A model generated the notes under the pieces. The model made no database searches, was not told the origin of the DNA, and saw only the letters and a list, made by a program, of their open reading frames with translations. The translations under genes were made by a program, and so were the position numbers. Below are positions 17,148 to 25,323 of a stretch of 64,000 nucleotides of DNA, in pieces. This stretch comes from an uncultured Bacilli bacterium (lineage in GTDB: Bacteria > Bacillota_I > Bacilli_A > RF39 > UBA660): assembly GCA_944363785.1 (NCBI GenBank), contig CALVVF010000006.1:1-64000 (forward strand), read 5' to 3'. How positions within the stretch are numbered: the stretch's first letter is position 1; every line of letters begins with the position of its first letter.

Positions 17148-18180
17148 CTCGTTTATCCTCCAATTGAGTTACTTCTACTTGATTAATAGAGTCGAACTTC
17201 CTACTGATCTTTTCTGTTGTGATATAAACACTTTCGACATCACGATTTACGGTTTGAATACTTTTAGCTAGGTGATCCCATCTTTCTTTATAACGGGAAA
17301 ATTCGACACCTAATTTTTTTAATTCTTCATGAATGATCGAAGTATATTGGTCACGTTCAATATTTTTTATAATCATCTGAATGACACTTAATGTGGAAAT
17401 TAAAGTGGTAGGAGAAGCAATCCAAACTTTCTTTTTATATGCATAATCTAACAAGTCAGTGTGATAAGCATTAATTTCTGCAAATATGGCTTCCGCAGGT
17501 AAAAACATAATAGCTTGATCAGAAGTAACTCCTGGAATGATATATTTATGACTAATCGCATCGATATGTTTTTTGACATCGATTTTAAATTGTTTTTCAT
17601 GCATAGCTCGTTCCGTTTGTGATAGGTTTTTATCTACCATCTGTTGGTAATTTTCTAAAGGAAATTTAGAGTCGATAGCGATCATCCCAAGAGGCTTAGG
17701 GGCATAAAGAATACAATCGACAATCGTTTCATTGGGAAGTGGGCATTGAAGTCGGTAAATTTTATCATTTTTTTCTCCAAAGACGTTTACTAAGATATGC
17801 TTTAGATTTACTTCTCCATAAATACCCCTACTCTTTTTATCCGTTAAAATACTCTGTAATGAGACAATATCGGTCGATAGTGTTTCAATCTTTTTTTGGG
17901 CCTCATCAATTTTACTTAACCGTTCTAGTACGTTTGCAAATGTTCTATTTGTCTTTTCGAAATTCTCGCTTAATCGCTCGTTTACTCGGTCATCAATACG
18001 ATTTAATCTAGTTTCTAATTTATCGTTTACTTGGATAAAATTCTGATTCATCTCTTTGATGATATCCATTTCAAAACGTCCTAATCTTTCGGTCATATCA
18101 CTGTTATCTTTTTTTCGAAATAGAAGAATCACCAATAAAATTAAAATACATACTAATAATCCTACAATAACATACTCCAT
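17140..18180 (-). CDS. rmuC: DNA recombination protein RmuC
   Basis: In this 346-residue protein, an N-terminal membrane anchor (residues 1-23) is followed by a coiled coil (30-115), then the RmuC nuclease-like core: GIYGEVNLKHILVNVFG, ETIVDCILYAP and MIAIDSKFPLENYQQM. The core resembles a restriction-endonuclease fold with the D-x(n)-DSK motif. RmuC limits inversions at repeats in E. coli. The protein is shorter than E. coli RmuC but normal for Firmicutes. It starts 3 nt after the VTT-domain gene ends and overlaps the next gene. Confidence 0.92.
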   Translation of the reverse strand: MEYVIVGLLVCILILLVILLFRKKDNSDMTERLGRFEMDIIKEMNQNFIQVNDKLETRLNRIDDRVNERLSENFEKTNRTFANVLERLSKIDEAQKKIETLSTDIVSLQSILTDKKSRGIYGEVNLKHILVNVFGEKNDKIYRLQCPLPNETIVDCILYAPKPLGMIAIDSKFPLENYQQMVDKNLSQTERAMHEKQFKIDVKKHIDAISHKYIIPGVTSDQAIMFLPAEAIFAEINAYHTDLLDYAYKKKVWIASPTTLISTLSVIQMIIKNIERDQYTSIIHEELKKLGVEFSRYKERWDHLAKSIQTVNRDVESVYITTEKISRKFDSINQVEVTQLEDKRDE

Positions 18181-18182
18181 AA

Positions 18183-18773
18183 CTACCTAACCTTCCATTT
18201 CTTTTCTATTTTTCTAGAGATGATAAACGTAATTGTCAAAAGAAGAAATATTTTTATCATAATCGTGATATCCGTTAAACTTTCTAATAGTGAAGTTCCA
18301 ATATATCCCCAGAAATACACCATAACGATTTTACCAATTAATAAAGCTAAAAAGAATTTTTCTACTTTCATATGGGAAATTCCAGAAGCGATATTAATCA
18401 AAAAAGCTGGAGAAAACGGTAAAGCGATCAATGTAACTAAACTACTGAATTTACTACTGCTGATTTTCTTAGTTAATGTCTTTAATGTTTCGCTATCTTT
18501 TCTTTTGATAAAACGGTACCATTTCTTTTGTAAGAAAAAGCGAAATAAAAGAAACGAAAGCATACATCCGACAACTGTCGATAACCATGAAATAATTAAA
18601 CCAAAAACATTTCCATAACTGACAATATTCAAAGTAATAAATACCGATAACGGTAACATTGGAATTATTGATTCCGCAATAATTAGAAGAACTCCTGCGA
18701 TAGGTCCATAACCAATTAAAAAACTAGTAGTGCTAGTAACAAAACTATCGACGAGTTCTTTCATATTCTTCAC
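18183..18773 (-). CDS. TVP38/DedA-superfamily (VTT) membrane protein
   Basis: This 196-residue protein has about five membrane segments. It has the VTT-domain features ESIIPMLPLSVFITLNIVSYG near the N-terminus (acidic and Pro residues in the re-entrant loop) and ALPFSPAFLINIASGISHMK in the second loop, which corresponds to the family G/P-x-P motif. TVP38/DedA proteins are thought to scramble or transport lipid carriers. A DedA paralogue lies 96 nt upstream, and rmuC follows after 2 nt. Confidence 0.78.
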   Translation of the reverse strand: MKNMKELVDSFVTSTTSFLIGYGPIAGVLLIIAESIIPMLPLSVFITLNIVSYGNVFGLIISWLSTVVGCMLSFLLFRFFLQKKWYRFIKRKDSETLKTLTKKISSSKFSSLVTLIALPFSPAFLINIASGISHMKVEKFFLALLIGKIVMVYFWGYIGTSLLESLTDITIMIKIFLLLTITFIISRKIEKKWKVR

Positions 18774-18869
18774 CTAGTATATATTATACCTCGTTTTTAT
18801 GGTTTATAAAAGTGAATTCCCAAGTTTATTCTATAAAATGAATAAGTGAACTATACTATTCTTAAACAT

Positions 18870-19460
18870 TTAAACTTTCTTTTTTACTTTTCGGTAAACA
18901 TAATGGGCAATAAGTAAAAATAATAAAATATAAATGGGTACTTTTAACCGCGACGTATATTCTTTTAAAATAATCCAATTATTTCCTAAGCTATAGCCAA
19001 CATAAACAAAGGCAAAGGTCCAAGGAATACTACCAAGGGTGGTGTAGAGAACGAATGGCCAGAAATTAAGACGCATCATCCCAATTGGTAAAGAGATAAA
19101 GGTTCTTACGATGGGAAAGTTTCGTCCGATGAAGGAAGCTAACATTCCATATTTTTGAAACCAATCTTCTGCTTTTTCGATATCTTCTTTTTTCATAAAA
19201 AAATATTTACCATATTTATCAATAAATGGTCGTCCACCAAAATAACCCATAAGATAGATAATAATCGCACAAAAAACACTGCCTATTACTCCGGTTATCA
19301 AAGCACCTAAAAAGGAAAATATACCTTGGGAAGCTAAAATTCCTCCGGTCGCTAAGATCAGCTCACTGGGAATAACAATGATTACTGCTTCCAAAATCAT
19401 GGCTAAAAACATACCAAAATAACCATATTCCGAAATTGCGTTTATAATAAAAGAAGACAT
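18870..19460 (-). CDS. DedA-family membrane protein
   Basis: This 196-residue protein has EAVIIVIPSELILATGG (the N-terminal re-entrant loop with E and P), then GRNFPIVRTFISLPIGMMRL, the classic DedA motif with F/R-P-x-x-R-T-x-x-x-x-x-A/P-G-x-x-x-M. Members of the family recycle undecaprenyl-phosphate or affect membrane potential and drug tolerance. Its ATG is 46 nt downstream of the prsW stop. Confidence 0.88.
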   Translation of the reverse strand: MSSFIINAISEYGYFGMFLAMILEAVIIVIPSELILATGGILASQGIFSFLGALITGVIGSVFCAIIIYLMGYFGGRPFIDKYGKYFFMKKEDIEKAEDWFQKYGMLASFIGRNFPIVRTFISLPIGMMRLNFWPFVLYTTLGSIPWTFAFVYVGYSLGNNWIILKEYTSRLKVPIYILLFLLIAHYVYRKVKKKV

Positions 19461-19506
19461 CGTATCACCATTACAGTTTACGAAGTCTTAGATTTATTTA
19501 TGCTTA

Positions 19507-20199
19507 TTAACCAATATTTATATTTGAATCAGATGTTTTTTTACTATCTTCGCGTTGTATTTTTTTAACCAAAGAAATAGATTTAACATAAAGAAAAATA
19601 ATAAATACGAAGAATAGTAAAATGGCATAGACCTCACCAAGCAATAATAAGGCATCAAATATGCCATGTAACACAAAAGGTATAACCAGACTAAGTAGCA
19701 TGTACTTTTTCTTATGTTTACTATCCTCTTTGGCCTTTTCTAAATAATATCCCATAAAGATAGCATAGAAGGCATGACTAGGCACTGTTAAGATAGCCCT
19801 AAAGATTGCGACAAACATTCCACCACTTAGACTGTATAGAATATTTTCGATTAGGGCAAAACCTAATCCAACATAGATGACATAGAGCATATAGTCATAT
19901 AAACTATCTAAGTGTTTATTCTTTTTTAATAAGAAATAACTAATTATCCATTTTGAAGCTTCTTCGATTATTGCAATTCCAAAAAAGGTATAAAGAATTA
20001 TTCCACTTGATGATAAAGACTCGCTGTCAATTTTATGAATATTCAGCATAAAAGAAAAAACAAGAGTTAAAATGACGGCTCCTAAACCAGAAAAAAGTGC
20101 TTTTACTAGTTCTTTCTTTGGTTCTTTTTCAATTTTATCTAGACGATAAAAAATAATGGCTAATAATATAATTGGGAAAATAGCAGCTAATATCAACAC
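19507..20199 (-). CDS. prsW: PrsW-family intramembrane metalloprotease
   Basis: This 230-residue protein has about seven membrane helices. The putative metal ligands are IIEEASKW (about 78-84), ALIENILYS, PSHAFYAIFMGYYL and HGIFDALLLLG, which match the four PrsW motifs. In Bacillus subtilis PrsW cleaves the anti-sigma factor RsiW, so a membrane anti-sigma target is plausible here; the window has one such candidate at 28928. The start is GTG preceded by AGGAG. Confidence 0.85.
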   Translation of the reverse strand: MLILAAIFPIILLAIIFYRLDKIEKEPKKELVKALFSGLGAVILTLVFSFMLNIHKIDSESLSSSGIILYTFFGIAIIEEASKWIISYFLLKKNKHLDSLYDYMLYVIYVGLGFALIENILYSLSGGMFVAIFRAILTVPSHAFYAIFMGYYLEKAKEDSKHKKKYMLLSLVIPFVLHGIFDALLLLGEVYAILLFFVFIIFLYVKSISLVKKIQREDSKKTSDSNINIG

Positions 20200-20224
20200 A
20201 ACTTTTCACTCCTTTTTAAAATAC

Positions 20225-20254
20225 AAAATACATACCTTTATCGGGTATGCATTT
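20225..20254 (-). terminator. rbfA terminator
   Basis: Minus-strand TGCATACC / GGTATGTA hairpin followed by TTTTGTATTTT, just past the rbfA stop. Confidence 0.65.
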
Positions 20255-20256
20255 AC

Positions 20257-20607
20257 CTACTCTTCCTCTTGGGAATTATTGATCTTTTCAATAATTTTTT
20301 CAATATGGTTTCCATACTCGATCGATTCATCAAAAACAAATTTCAACTCTGGGGTATGCCTAATTTCTATTCTTTGACTAAGTTCTCCTCGAATAAAGGA
20401 AGCTGCTTTTTTTAAGGCATCCCAAGTAGATTGTCTCTTGGTATCGTCTAATACGGTAAAATAAACTTTACAATAACTTAGATCATTGGTAATCTTACAT
20501 CCTGTTATTGTCACAAACTTGATATCTTCATCTTTAATTTCCGTCTGAAGAATATTACTGATTTCTTTTTCAAATTGACTGTTTAATCTTTCTATTTTGA
20601 TACTCAT
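20257..20607 (-). CDS. rbfA: Ribosome-binding factor A
   Basis: This 116-residue protein has the KH-type RbfA fold: ERLNSQFEKEISNILQTEIKD at the start, CKVYFTVLDD in the middle, and RIEIRHTPELKFVFDESIEYG near the end, which is the family signature. It assists late 30S maturation at the 16S 5' helix. An extended -10 (TGGTATAAT) lies just upstream, and infB is next upstream with its own terminator, so rbfA may be transcribed separately from infB. Confidence 0.95.
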   Translation of the reverse strand: MSIKIERLNSQFEKEISNILQTEIKDEDIKFVTITGCKITNDLSYCKVYFTVLDDTKRQSTWDALKKAASFIRGELSQRIEIRHTPELKFVFDESIEYGNHIEKIIEKINNSQEEE

Positions 20608-20730
20608 CTTTCATCACCTAATAGTATTATACCATGCTAAGAGAAAAGATACTACACTTAAAATTTTTTCTATGATATTCCTTTTCTTTTAGTTTTGTTC
20701 TTCTTCTGATTTACCAAATTCCTAGTATAT

Positions 20731-20786
20731 AAAAAAGTTCTTAAGAAGTACTGAATATAGTTCAGTATTTTCTTTAAGAACTTTTC
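20731..20786 (-). terminator. infB terminator
   Basis: A long minus-strand hairpin: AAAAGTTCTTAA with ATACTGAAC on one arm and TTCAGTA with TTAAGAACTTTT on the other, followed by T residues. Confidence 0.8.
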
Positions 20787-20792
20787 TTATGT

Positions 20793-22919
20793 TTATCTTT
20801 CAATTTCTACCATTTCGAATGCTTCGATGATATCTCCCTCTTTAATATCTTGATAATTTTCTAGGGTGATACCACAATCCATTCCTTTAGATACTTCTTT
20901 TACTTGATTCTTTTCCCGTTGAATAGTATTGATTTTTCCTGTATATAGAACAACACCATCTCTGATTAATCTAGCTTCGTGATTTTGATTGATCACTCCA
21001 TTAGTCACATGGCATCCAGCAATGTTACCAATTTTTGAGAATTTGAAGATCTGTCTAATTTCTGCTTCTCCTCTAACTTTTTCTTCAAATAAAGGCTCTA
21101 ACATACCTTTCATGGCATTTTCCATATCTTCTACTACTTTGTAGATGATGTTATACAATCTGATTTCAACATTATTTTCTTTTGCGACTTCGGTTGTTTT
21201 ACTGTTTGGCCGAACATTGAACCCGATGATAATCGCATTAGAAGCTTTAGCTAAAACAACATCACTTTCTGTAATTGTTCCAACTCCACTACGAATTACT
21301 TTAACTCGAACATTTTCTACTTCGATTTTTTCCAAAGATTTTTTAACGGCTTCGGCACTACCGTTGACATCCGCTTTTAAAATAACATTGATCTCTTGAA
21401 TTCCTTCTTTAATATGACCGAATAAGTCTTCTAAAGTCATTCCTGATTTATTGGTATCTTGGGCTTTACTACGAACTTTTCTCTCTTCAGCTATCTGTTT
21501 TGCTTGTTTTTCCGTTTCAAAAGCCATGAATTTATCTCCTGCTTGTGGAGTTTCATTTAATCCGGTAATTTCTACTGGCGTAGAAGGTAGGGCTTCGACA
21601 ATATTTTCACCACGATCATTTTTTAAAGTTCTAATTTTTCCAAGACTAATTCCTACTACAACTGGATCTCCCAAACGTAGAGTTCCATTTTGAATAAGAA
21701 GTGTTGCGACTGTTCCTACTTGTTTATCTAACTTAGATTCGATTACCGTTCCTGTAGCATAACGATGTGGATTTGCTTTTAATTCTTTCATTTCAGCAAC
21801 TAGTAGAATATTTTCTAATAGTTCTGGAATACCTTCTTTGGTTGCCGCAGATATTCTCGTACAGATAACGTCTCCTCCCCATTCTTCTGGGGTAACACCA
21901 TACTCAACTAGTTCCGTTAATACTTTATCAGGATTAGCATTTGGCTTATCGATTTTGTTGATTGCTACGATAATTGGTACATCCGCAGCTTTGGCATGAT
22001 CGATTGCTTCTTTTGTCTGTGGCATCACACCATCATCAGCTGCAACAATGATGATAACAATATCCGTAATACTTGCCCCACGAGCTCTCATTTCAGTAAA
22101 TGCTTCATGACCTGGTGTATCGATAAAAGTTATCTTCTTGCCATTTATTTCTACTTGATAAGCACCGATTGCCTGAGTAATTCCTCCTGCTTCACCACTT
22201 ACTACATTACTTTTTCTAATTGCATCTAATAATGAAGTTTTACCATGATCGACATGTCCCATAATGGTTACTACTGGTGGACGTTCTTCTAGATTTTTTT
22301 CTTCATCGATGATTTCGTATTCTTCAAAATTAGAAATATCCGCACTTTCTTCTTTCTTTAATGTCTTATCATAGTCGACAACTAAAAGTTCTGCTACTTC
22401 AAAAGTCAAAGAATGATTTAGTGTAGCCATAATACCAAGAGACATCAATTTTTTAATTAGTTCACTCGGTGCTTTTTCTAAGCTATCAGCTAATTCCTTT
22501 ACTGTCATATTTTCTTTATATAGGATAGTATTGGTATCGGTATTTTGATCATTAGATACTAATTTTTCTTTATGTTTATACATTTCCTTTTTGTCTTTTA
22601 GAAATTGACTATTTTTATTTTCTTTACTTGCTTTATTATCCTTTTTTTGACGGTTCTTTGTTTTTTGTTTTTCTGTCCCAAGTCTTGTATTAAGTGCTAA
22701 ATCTTCCACTTTTTCAAATAGGTCGTCATCTTCTAATTCTTCTTTTTCTAAGACAATATCCTCTTCTTGATTTTGAATCTCACTATCTAATAACGTAATA
22801 TCTTCTTGAGATAACATATCCTCTTCATTTTCTACTTTTATTTCTAACTTATCACATAGTAAGAAAATCTCTTCTACTGTCTTATTTACATCTTGTGCAT
22901 ATTCTAAAACACTCATCAT
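20793..22919 (-). CDS. infB: Translation initiation factor IF-2
   Basis: The protein is about 708 residues. The ATG at 22919 is chosen because GGAGGGTGAT lies 6 nt upstream; the longer frame begins inside that ribosome site. The N-terminal part is charged, with an IF2_N segment ([20 protein letters not shown], about 137-156). The G domain has [11 protein letters not shown] (about 223), DTPGHEAF and NKIDKP, followed by domains II, III and the fMet-tRNA-binding C-terminal domain. IF-2 brings initiator tRNA to the 30S subunit. The N-terminus is short, as in many small-genome Firmicutes. Confidence 0.97.
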   Translation of the reverse strand: MMSVLEYAQDVNKTVEEIFLLCDKLEIKVENEEDMLSQEDITLLDSEIQNQEEDIVLEKEELEDDDLFEKVEDLALNTRLGTEKQKTKNRQKKDNKASKENKNSQFLKDKKEMYKHKEKLVSNDQNTDTNTILYKENMTVKELADSLEKAPSELIKKLMSLGIMATLNHSLTFEVAELLVVDYDKTLKKEESADISNFEEYEIIDEEKNLEERPPVVTIMGHVDHGKTSLLDAIRKSNVVSGEAGGITQAIGAYQVEINGKKITFIDTPGHEAFTEMRARGASITDIVIIIVAADDGVMPQTKEAIDHAKAADVPIIVAINKIDKPNANPDKVLTELVEYGVTPEEWGGDVICTRISAATKEGIPELLENILLVAEMKELKANPHRYATGTVIESKLDKQVGTVATLLIQNGTLRLGDPVVVGISLGKIRTLKNDRGENIVEALPSTPVEITGLNETPQAGDKFMAFETEKQAKQIAEERKVRSKAQDTNKSGMTLEDLFGHIKEGIQEINVILKADVNGSAEAVKKSLEKIEVENVRVKVIRSGVGTITESDVVLAKASNAIIIGFNVRPNSKTTEVAKENNVEIRLYNIIYKVVEDMENAMKGMLEPLFEEKVRGEAEIRQIFKFSKIGNIAGCHVTNGVINQNHEARLIRDGVVLYTGKINTIQREKNQVKEVSKGMDCGITLENYQDIKEGDIIEAFEMVEIER

Positions 22920-22995
22920 GAAAATCACCCTCCTTTTACTTTATTTCTCATGTATATTAAATGCTAAAATTATCCGTTTTTTTCTTTTTTATCGA

Positions 22996-23055
22996 CTAGT
23001 TAGCTAGTTTTTCTTTATACCAACGAAGGCTATTACTAGTACTCATATCATTCAT
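22996..23055 (-). CDS. Possible 19-residue peptide coupled to rnpM
   Basis: A short frame encodes MNDMSTSNSLRWYKEKLAN. Its ATG overlaps the rnpM stop as TAATG, a common arrangement for translational coupling. The frame sits where many Firmicutes carry ylxQ (an L7Ae-like gene), which is absent here. It could be a chance frame; there is no separate ribosome site and no known family. Confidence 0.2.
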   Translation of the reverse strand: MNDMSTSNSLRWYKEKLAN

Positions 23056-23324
23056 TATTTTTCTGAGACGATTATTTTTTCTATTTCTTGATAGATTTCA
23101 TCAGGAATTTCTATTTCTAAATGTCTTTCTAATGCTTTATTTTTTTGGGCTTTTTTTAAGACTTCTACATCTTTTTTAATATATGCACCCCGACCGTTCA
23201 TCTTTCCAGTTGGATCTACTTTTACTTCTTGTTCTTTGGTCTTCACGATGCGAAGTAGTTCTTGTTTTGGTAAACGTTCTCTCGTAATTACGCAACTACG
23301 TAAAGGAATTTTTTTTACTTTCAT
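23055..23324 (-). CDS. rnpM: RNase P modulator RnpM (YlxR)
   Basis: This 89-residue DUF448 protein has the family signatures PLRSCVITRERLPKQELLRI at the start and DPTGKMNGRGAYI in the middle. RnpM binds RNase P RNA and modulates its activity in Bacillus subtilis. It sits 2 nt downstream of nusA and upstream of infB, the conserved order in Firmicutes, but the usual ylxQ between it and infB is missing. Confidence 0.93.
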   Translation of the reverse strand: MKVKKIPLRSCVITRERLPKQELLRIVKTKEQEVKVDPTGKMNGRGAYIKKDVEVLKKAQKNKALERHLEIEIPDEIYQEIEKIIVSEK

Positions 23325-23326
23325 AA

Positions 23327-24415
23327 TTATTCTTCCCTGAAGTTTATTCCTGATTCTCTAGCTTGTTCAGTATTTTTAATGTCGATTTTATAGTGCGTTA
23401 AACGAGAGGCAAGACGAGCATTGTTTCCTTTTTTACCAATAGCTAATGAGAAATTATCGCCATCGGCAACGACAAGAGCTTCTTGTTTTTTAGGATCCAT
23501 AATCAATACTTTTAAGTCTTGAGCTGGTGATAGTGCATTCTTAATAAAAATGGCTGGATCTTTATCGTATTTAACAATATCTACTTTTTCACCATGTAAT
23601 TCTTCTAAAATATGCGCAATACGTGTTCCTTTTTCACCAATACAAGCTCCAATTGGATCAATACGATCATGTTCTGAGTAAACAGCTACTTTACTTCTAT
23701 TTCCGGCATCTCTTGCGATACTATAGATTAAGACACTTCCTTCGTTAATCTCAGGAATTTCTAATTCGAATAATCTTTTTACAAAACCATAATGAGTACG
23801 TGATAATAGGATAAATAATCCTTTACTACCTGCATCTACTTTACTGACATATACTTTTAGCTGACTACCCATTTCAATTTTTTCACCAGGGATACATTCT
23901 TTTTTTGGTAAAATTCCGTTACTTCTTCCTAGATTAATGTAATAATTATCTGTATCTTCTAATTCGACAGTACCGATTAACAATTCATCTTGTTTATCCC
24001 CTAAGTCTTGCATGATACTGTTTCTTTCTGCTTCTCTAATTTTTTGAATTAATACTTGTTTAGCGGTTGAAGTAGCTACTCGACCGAATTCTTCTTTAGG
24101 TTCAATTTCTGTTTCAATCGTATCGCCAACATTTAAAGTCTTATCTCTTTTTCTAGCTTCTTTTAAACTGATTTCGATATCTAAATCAATACCGTCTTCT
24201 TCCTCTTCTTTTTCATCTTCGACAACAGTAAGATAAGAATAAACTTTGATATCTCCAGAAGTTTTATCGATTCTTACTCTACAGTTTTGTAGTCCGGTTG
24301 CTCTTTTATAAGCAGCCATTAAAGCATTTTCCATAGCTTCAAAGATGATACTACGATCGATTCCTTTTTCTTTTTCGACTAAGTCGACTGCTTTAATAAA
24401 TTCTTTTCCATTCAT
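23327..24415 (-). CDS. nusA: Transcription factor NusA
   Basis: This 362-residue protein has the NusA N-terminal domain (1-130), an S1 domain (about 135-205; GTVELEDTDNYYINLGRSNG), then two KH domains (about 210-345; CIGEKGTRIAHILEELHGE and AIGKKGNNARLASRLTHYKI). The length fits Gram-positive NusA without the acidic repeats. It controls pausing, termination and antitermination. It starts 2 nt after the short rimP stop. Confidence 0.97.
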   Translation of the reverse strand: MNGKEFIKAVDLVEKEKGIDRSIIFEAMENALMAAYKRATGLQNCRVRIDKTSGDIKVYSYLTVVEDEKEEEEDGIDLDIEISLKEARKRDKTLNVGDTIETEIEPKEEFGRVATSTAKQVLIQKIREAERNSIMQDLGDKQDELLIGTVELEDTDNYYINLGRSNGILPKKECIPGEKIEMGSQLKVYVSKVDAGSKGLFILLSRTHYGFVKRLFELEIPEINEGSVLIYSIARDAGNRSKVAVYSEHDRIDPIGACIGEKGTRIAHILEELHGEKVDIVKYDKDPAIFIKNALSPAQDLKVLIMDPKKQEALVVADGDNFSLAIGKKGNNARLASRLTHYKIDIKNTEQARESGINFREE

Positions 24416-24417
24416 GT

Positions 24418-24669
24418 TTAATTCTCTTCTCCTTTTGGCTTGGCATATACATCTAATACATAAGAGTCCGCAATTAAATCTAATTTATCTAAAATTGGAT
24501 TTAAAATTCTAGTAGCCATAACTACAGTATTAAGGGGAATAATTTCTTCACTATCTAATACGATAGTAAGCGTATTTTCTCCATTTACTTTACCATAGGT
24601 TACATCATCGATGAATACACCTAATCCTTTTAATTTTTCTTCTGCTGCGGCAGTGATCTTTTCTTTCAT
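24418..24669 (-). CDS. rimP: Ribosome maturation factor RimP, N-domain only
   Basis: The protein is about 83 residues from the ATG at 24669, chosen because GGAGGG lies 5 nt upstream. It matches the N-terminal alpha/beta domain of RimP (AEEKLKGLGVFIDDVTYGKV, TLTIVLDSEE, SYVLDVYAKPKGEEN), but stops where the family has the SPGxxRPL motif and the C-terminal SH3-like domain; full RimP is about 150 residues. No continuation is seen in another frame because nusA starts 2 nt later. The truncation may be a lineage feature. It is first in the nusA-infB operon, the usual rimP place. Confidence 0.75.
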   Translation of the reverse strand: MKEKITAAAEEKLKGLGVFIDDVTYGKVNGENTLTIVLDSEEIIPLNTVVMATRILNPILDKLDLIADSYVLDVYAKPKGEEN

Positions 24670-24691
24670 TTTGCCCTCCACAAATAAAACA

Positions 24692-24709
24692 GAGTGGTTT
24701 TTGCCACTC
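24692..24709 (-). promoter_or_regulatory. 5' leader hairpin of rimP-nusA-infB operon
   Basis: The stem GAGTGG / CCACTC with a 6-nt loop lies within the first 25 nt of the predicted transcript, followed by TGTTTTATTTG. It could stabilise the 5' end or act in NusA autoregulation; the short U-run makes it a weak terminator. Confidence 0.5.
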
Positions 24710-24720
24710 GTTGTAGTTAC

Positions 24721-24748
24721 AGTATATCATAAAATGTCCATTTGTCAC
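24721..24748 (-). promoter_or_regulatory. Promoter of rimP-nusA-rnpM-infB
   Basis: Minus-strand -35 GTGACA (24743-24748), 16-nt spacer, -10 TATACT (24721-24726) with an extended TG before it. Confidence 0.7.
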
Positions 24749-24749
24749 A

Positions 24750-24976
24750 GTTTTTTTGATTATTTTGTGTTAAATCTTGTTATTTTTTTAAGAATTTACG
24801 GATATTTTTTTAAATTTACGAGAAATATCGGTCGATTTAACAGGGGTGCTCATACAAGAAAATGAAAAACTATTCTAAGTTTAATTACTGATTAGATTTC
24901 TAAATAAAAGTTATTTTTGTAGAAAGAAAATAAGAAAAAGAAAAGGTTTAATTCTCAAAAATGGTAATTTATCCAT
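24750..24976. other. Intergenic stretch without recognised features
   Basis: An AT-rich region lies between the nusA-operon promoter and the toxin promoter. It has no convincing reading frame, RNA gene or repeat. Confidence 0.5.
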
Positions 24977-25005
24977 TTGTTTTCTAGATCTCTCTACTCT
25001 ATAAT
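24977..25005 (+). promoter_or_regulatory. Promoter of the small toxin gene
   Basis: -35 TTGTTT (24977-24982), 17-nt spacer, -10 TATAAT (25000-25005). The predicted leader is about 57 nt before the ATG at 25069. Confidence 0.7.
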
Positions 25006-25036
25006 CTTTTCTGGAACATTTAATCTGTTGGGTGGG

Positions 25037-25062
25037 GCCTAGCTTCAAACAAGAAGGGAGGC
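25037..25062 (+). promoter_or_regulatory. Stem sequestering the toxin ribosome site
   Basis: GCCTAGCTTC (25037-25046) can pair with GAAGGGAGGC (25053-25062) except for two central mismatches. The second arm contains the ribosome-binding site AAGGGAGG, so translation would be restrained, as in many type I toxin mRNAs. Confidence 0.5.
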
Positions 25063-25068
25063 GATAAA

Positions 25069-25152
25069 ATGAGTAAGAAAGATTTTTTAATCTTTTCTTT
25101 AATTCTCATCATCTTCCTTTTATTATTCGTACAAATCGTTGTATTAATATAA
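25069..25152 (+). CDS. Candidate type I toxin (27-residue hydrophobic peptide)
   Basis: The peptide has a charged MSKKD start followed by one continuous hydrophobic helix to the C-terminus (FLIFSLILIIFLLLFVQI and a short VVLI tail), with a single Gln inside. Small size, a single membrane helix, a strong but structured AAGGGAGG site, a consensus promoter and flanking hairpins are the layout of Gram-positive holin-like type I toxins. A convergent minus-strand promoter at 25262-25290 would make an RNA antisense to its 3' end. In the TxpA/RatA model the antisense RNA blocks the toxin mRNA. It has no long homologous protein to confirm it; the call rests on architecture. Confidence 0.6.
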   Translation: MSKKDFLIFSLILIIFLLLFVQIVVLI

Positions 25153-25159
25153 AAGAAAT

Positions 25160-25188
25160 CCACCTAACTCATTCTATGATTTAGGTGG
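25160..25188. terminator. Hairpin after toxin gene, antisense RNA terminator
   Basis: Stem CCACCTAA (25160-25167) / TTAGGTGG (25181-25188) with a 13-nt loop. U-rich sequence follows only in the minus direction. Confidence 0.6.
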
Positions 25189-25203
25189 GTCAAAAAAACT
25201 GGC

Positions 25204-25239
25204 AACACTTAACATCAGAGGATTAAGTGTTCCTTTTTT
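25204..25239 (+). terminator. Toxin mRNA terminator
   Basis: AACACTTAA (25204-25212) pairs with TTAAGTGTT (25223-25231), followed by CCTTTTTT. Confidence 0.75.
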
Positions 25240-25261
25240 ATCAAGTTTCCTTGATGGTTTC

Positions 25262-25290
25262 ATCATAACATGAATACTTATTTAATACAA
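25262..25290 (-). promoter_or_regulatory. Promoter of the antisense RNA
   Basis: Minus-strand -35 TTGTAT (25285-25290), 17-nt spacer, -10 TATGAT (25262-25267). No reading frame with a ribosome site follows it on that strand. Confidence 0.6.
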
Positions 25291-25323
25291 GAGATAAATA
25301 AAAATTAAATATGTAGTAATCGA

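Larger units (their letters stand above)
25152..25255 (-). ncRNA. Candidate antitoxin antisense RNA
   Basis: A consensus minus-strand promoter predicts a start near 25255, exactly at a small stem (ATCAAG/CTTGAT). The RNA would run leftwards through the reverse of the toxin mRNA terminator hairpin (25204-25231) and end at the hairpin 25160-25188, which on this strand is followed by ATTTCTTTTAT. It would be about 95-105 nt and overlap the 3' untranslated part of the toxin mRNA. Confidence 0.5.

Noticed and set aside
24692-24709. A true transcription attenuator for the nusA operon
   Set aside because: The hairpin is within 25 nt of the predicted start and the U-run is interrupted; listed only as a leader hairpin.
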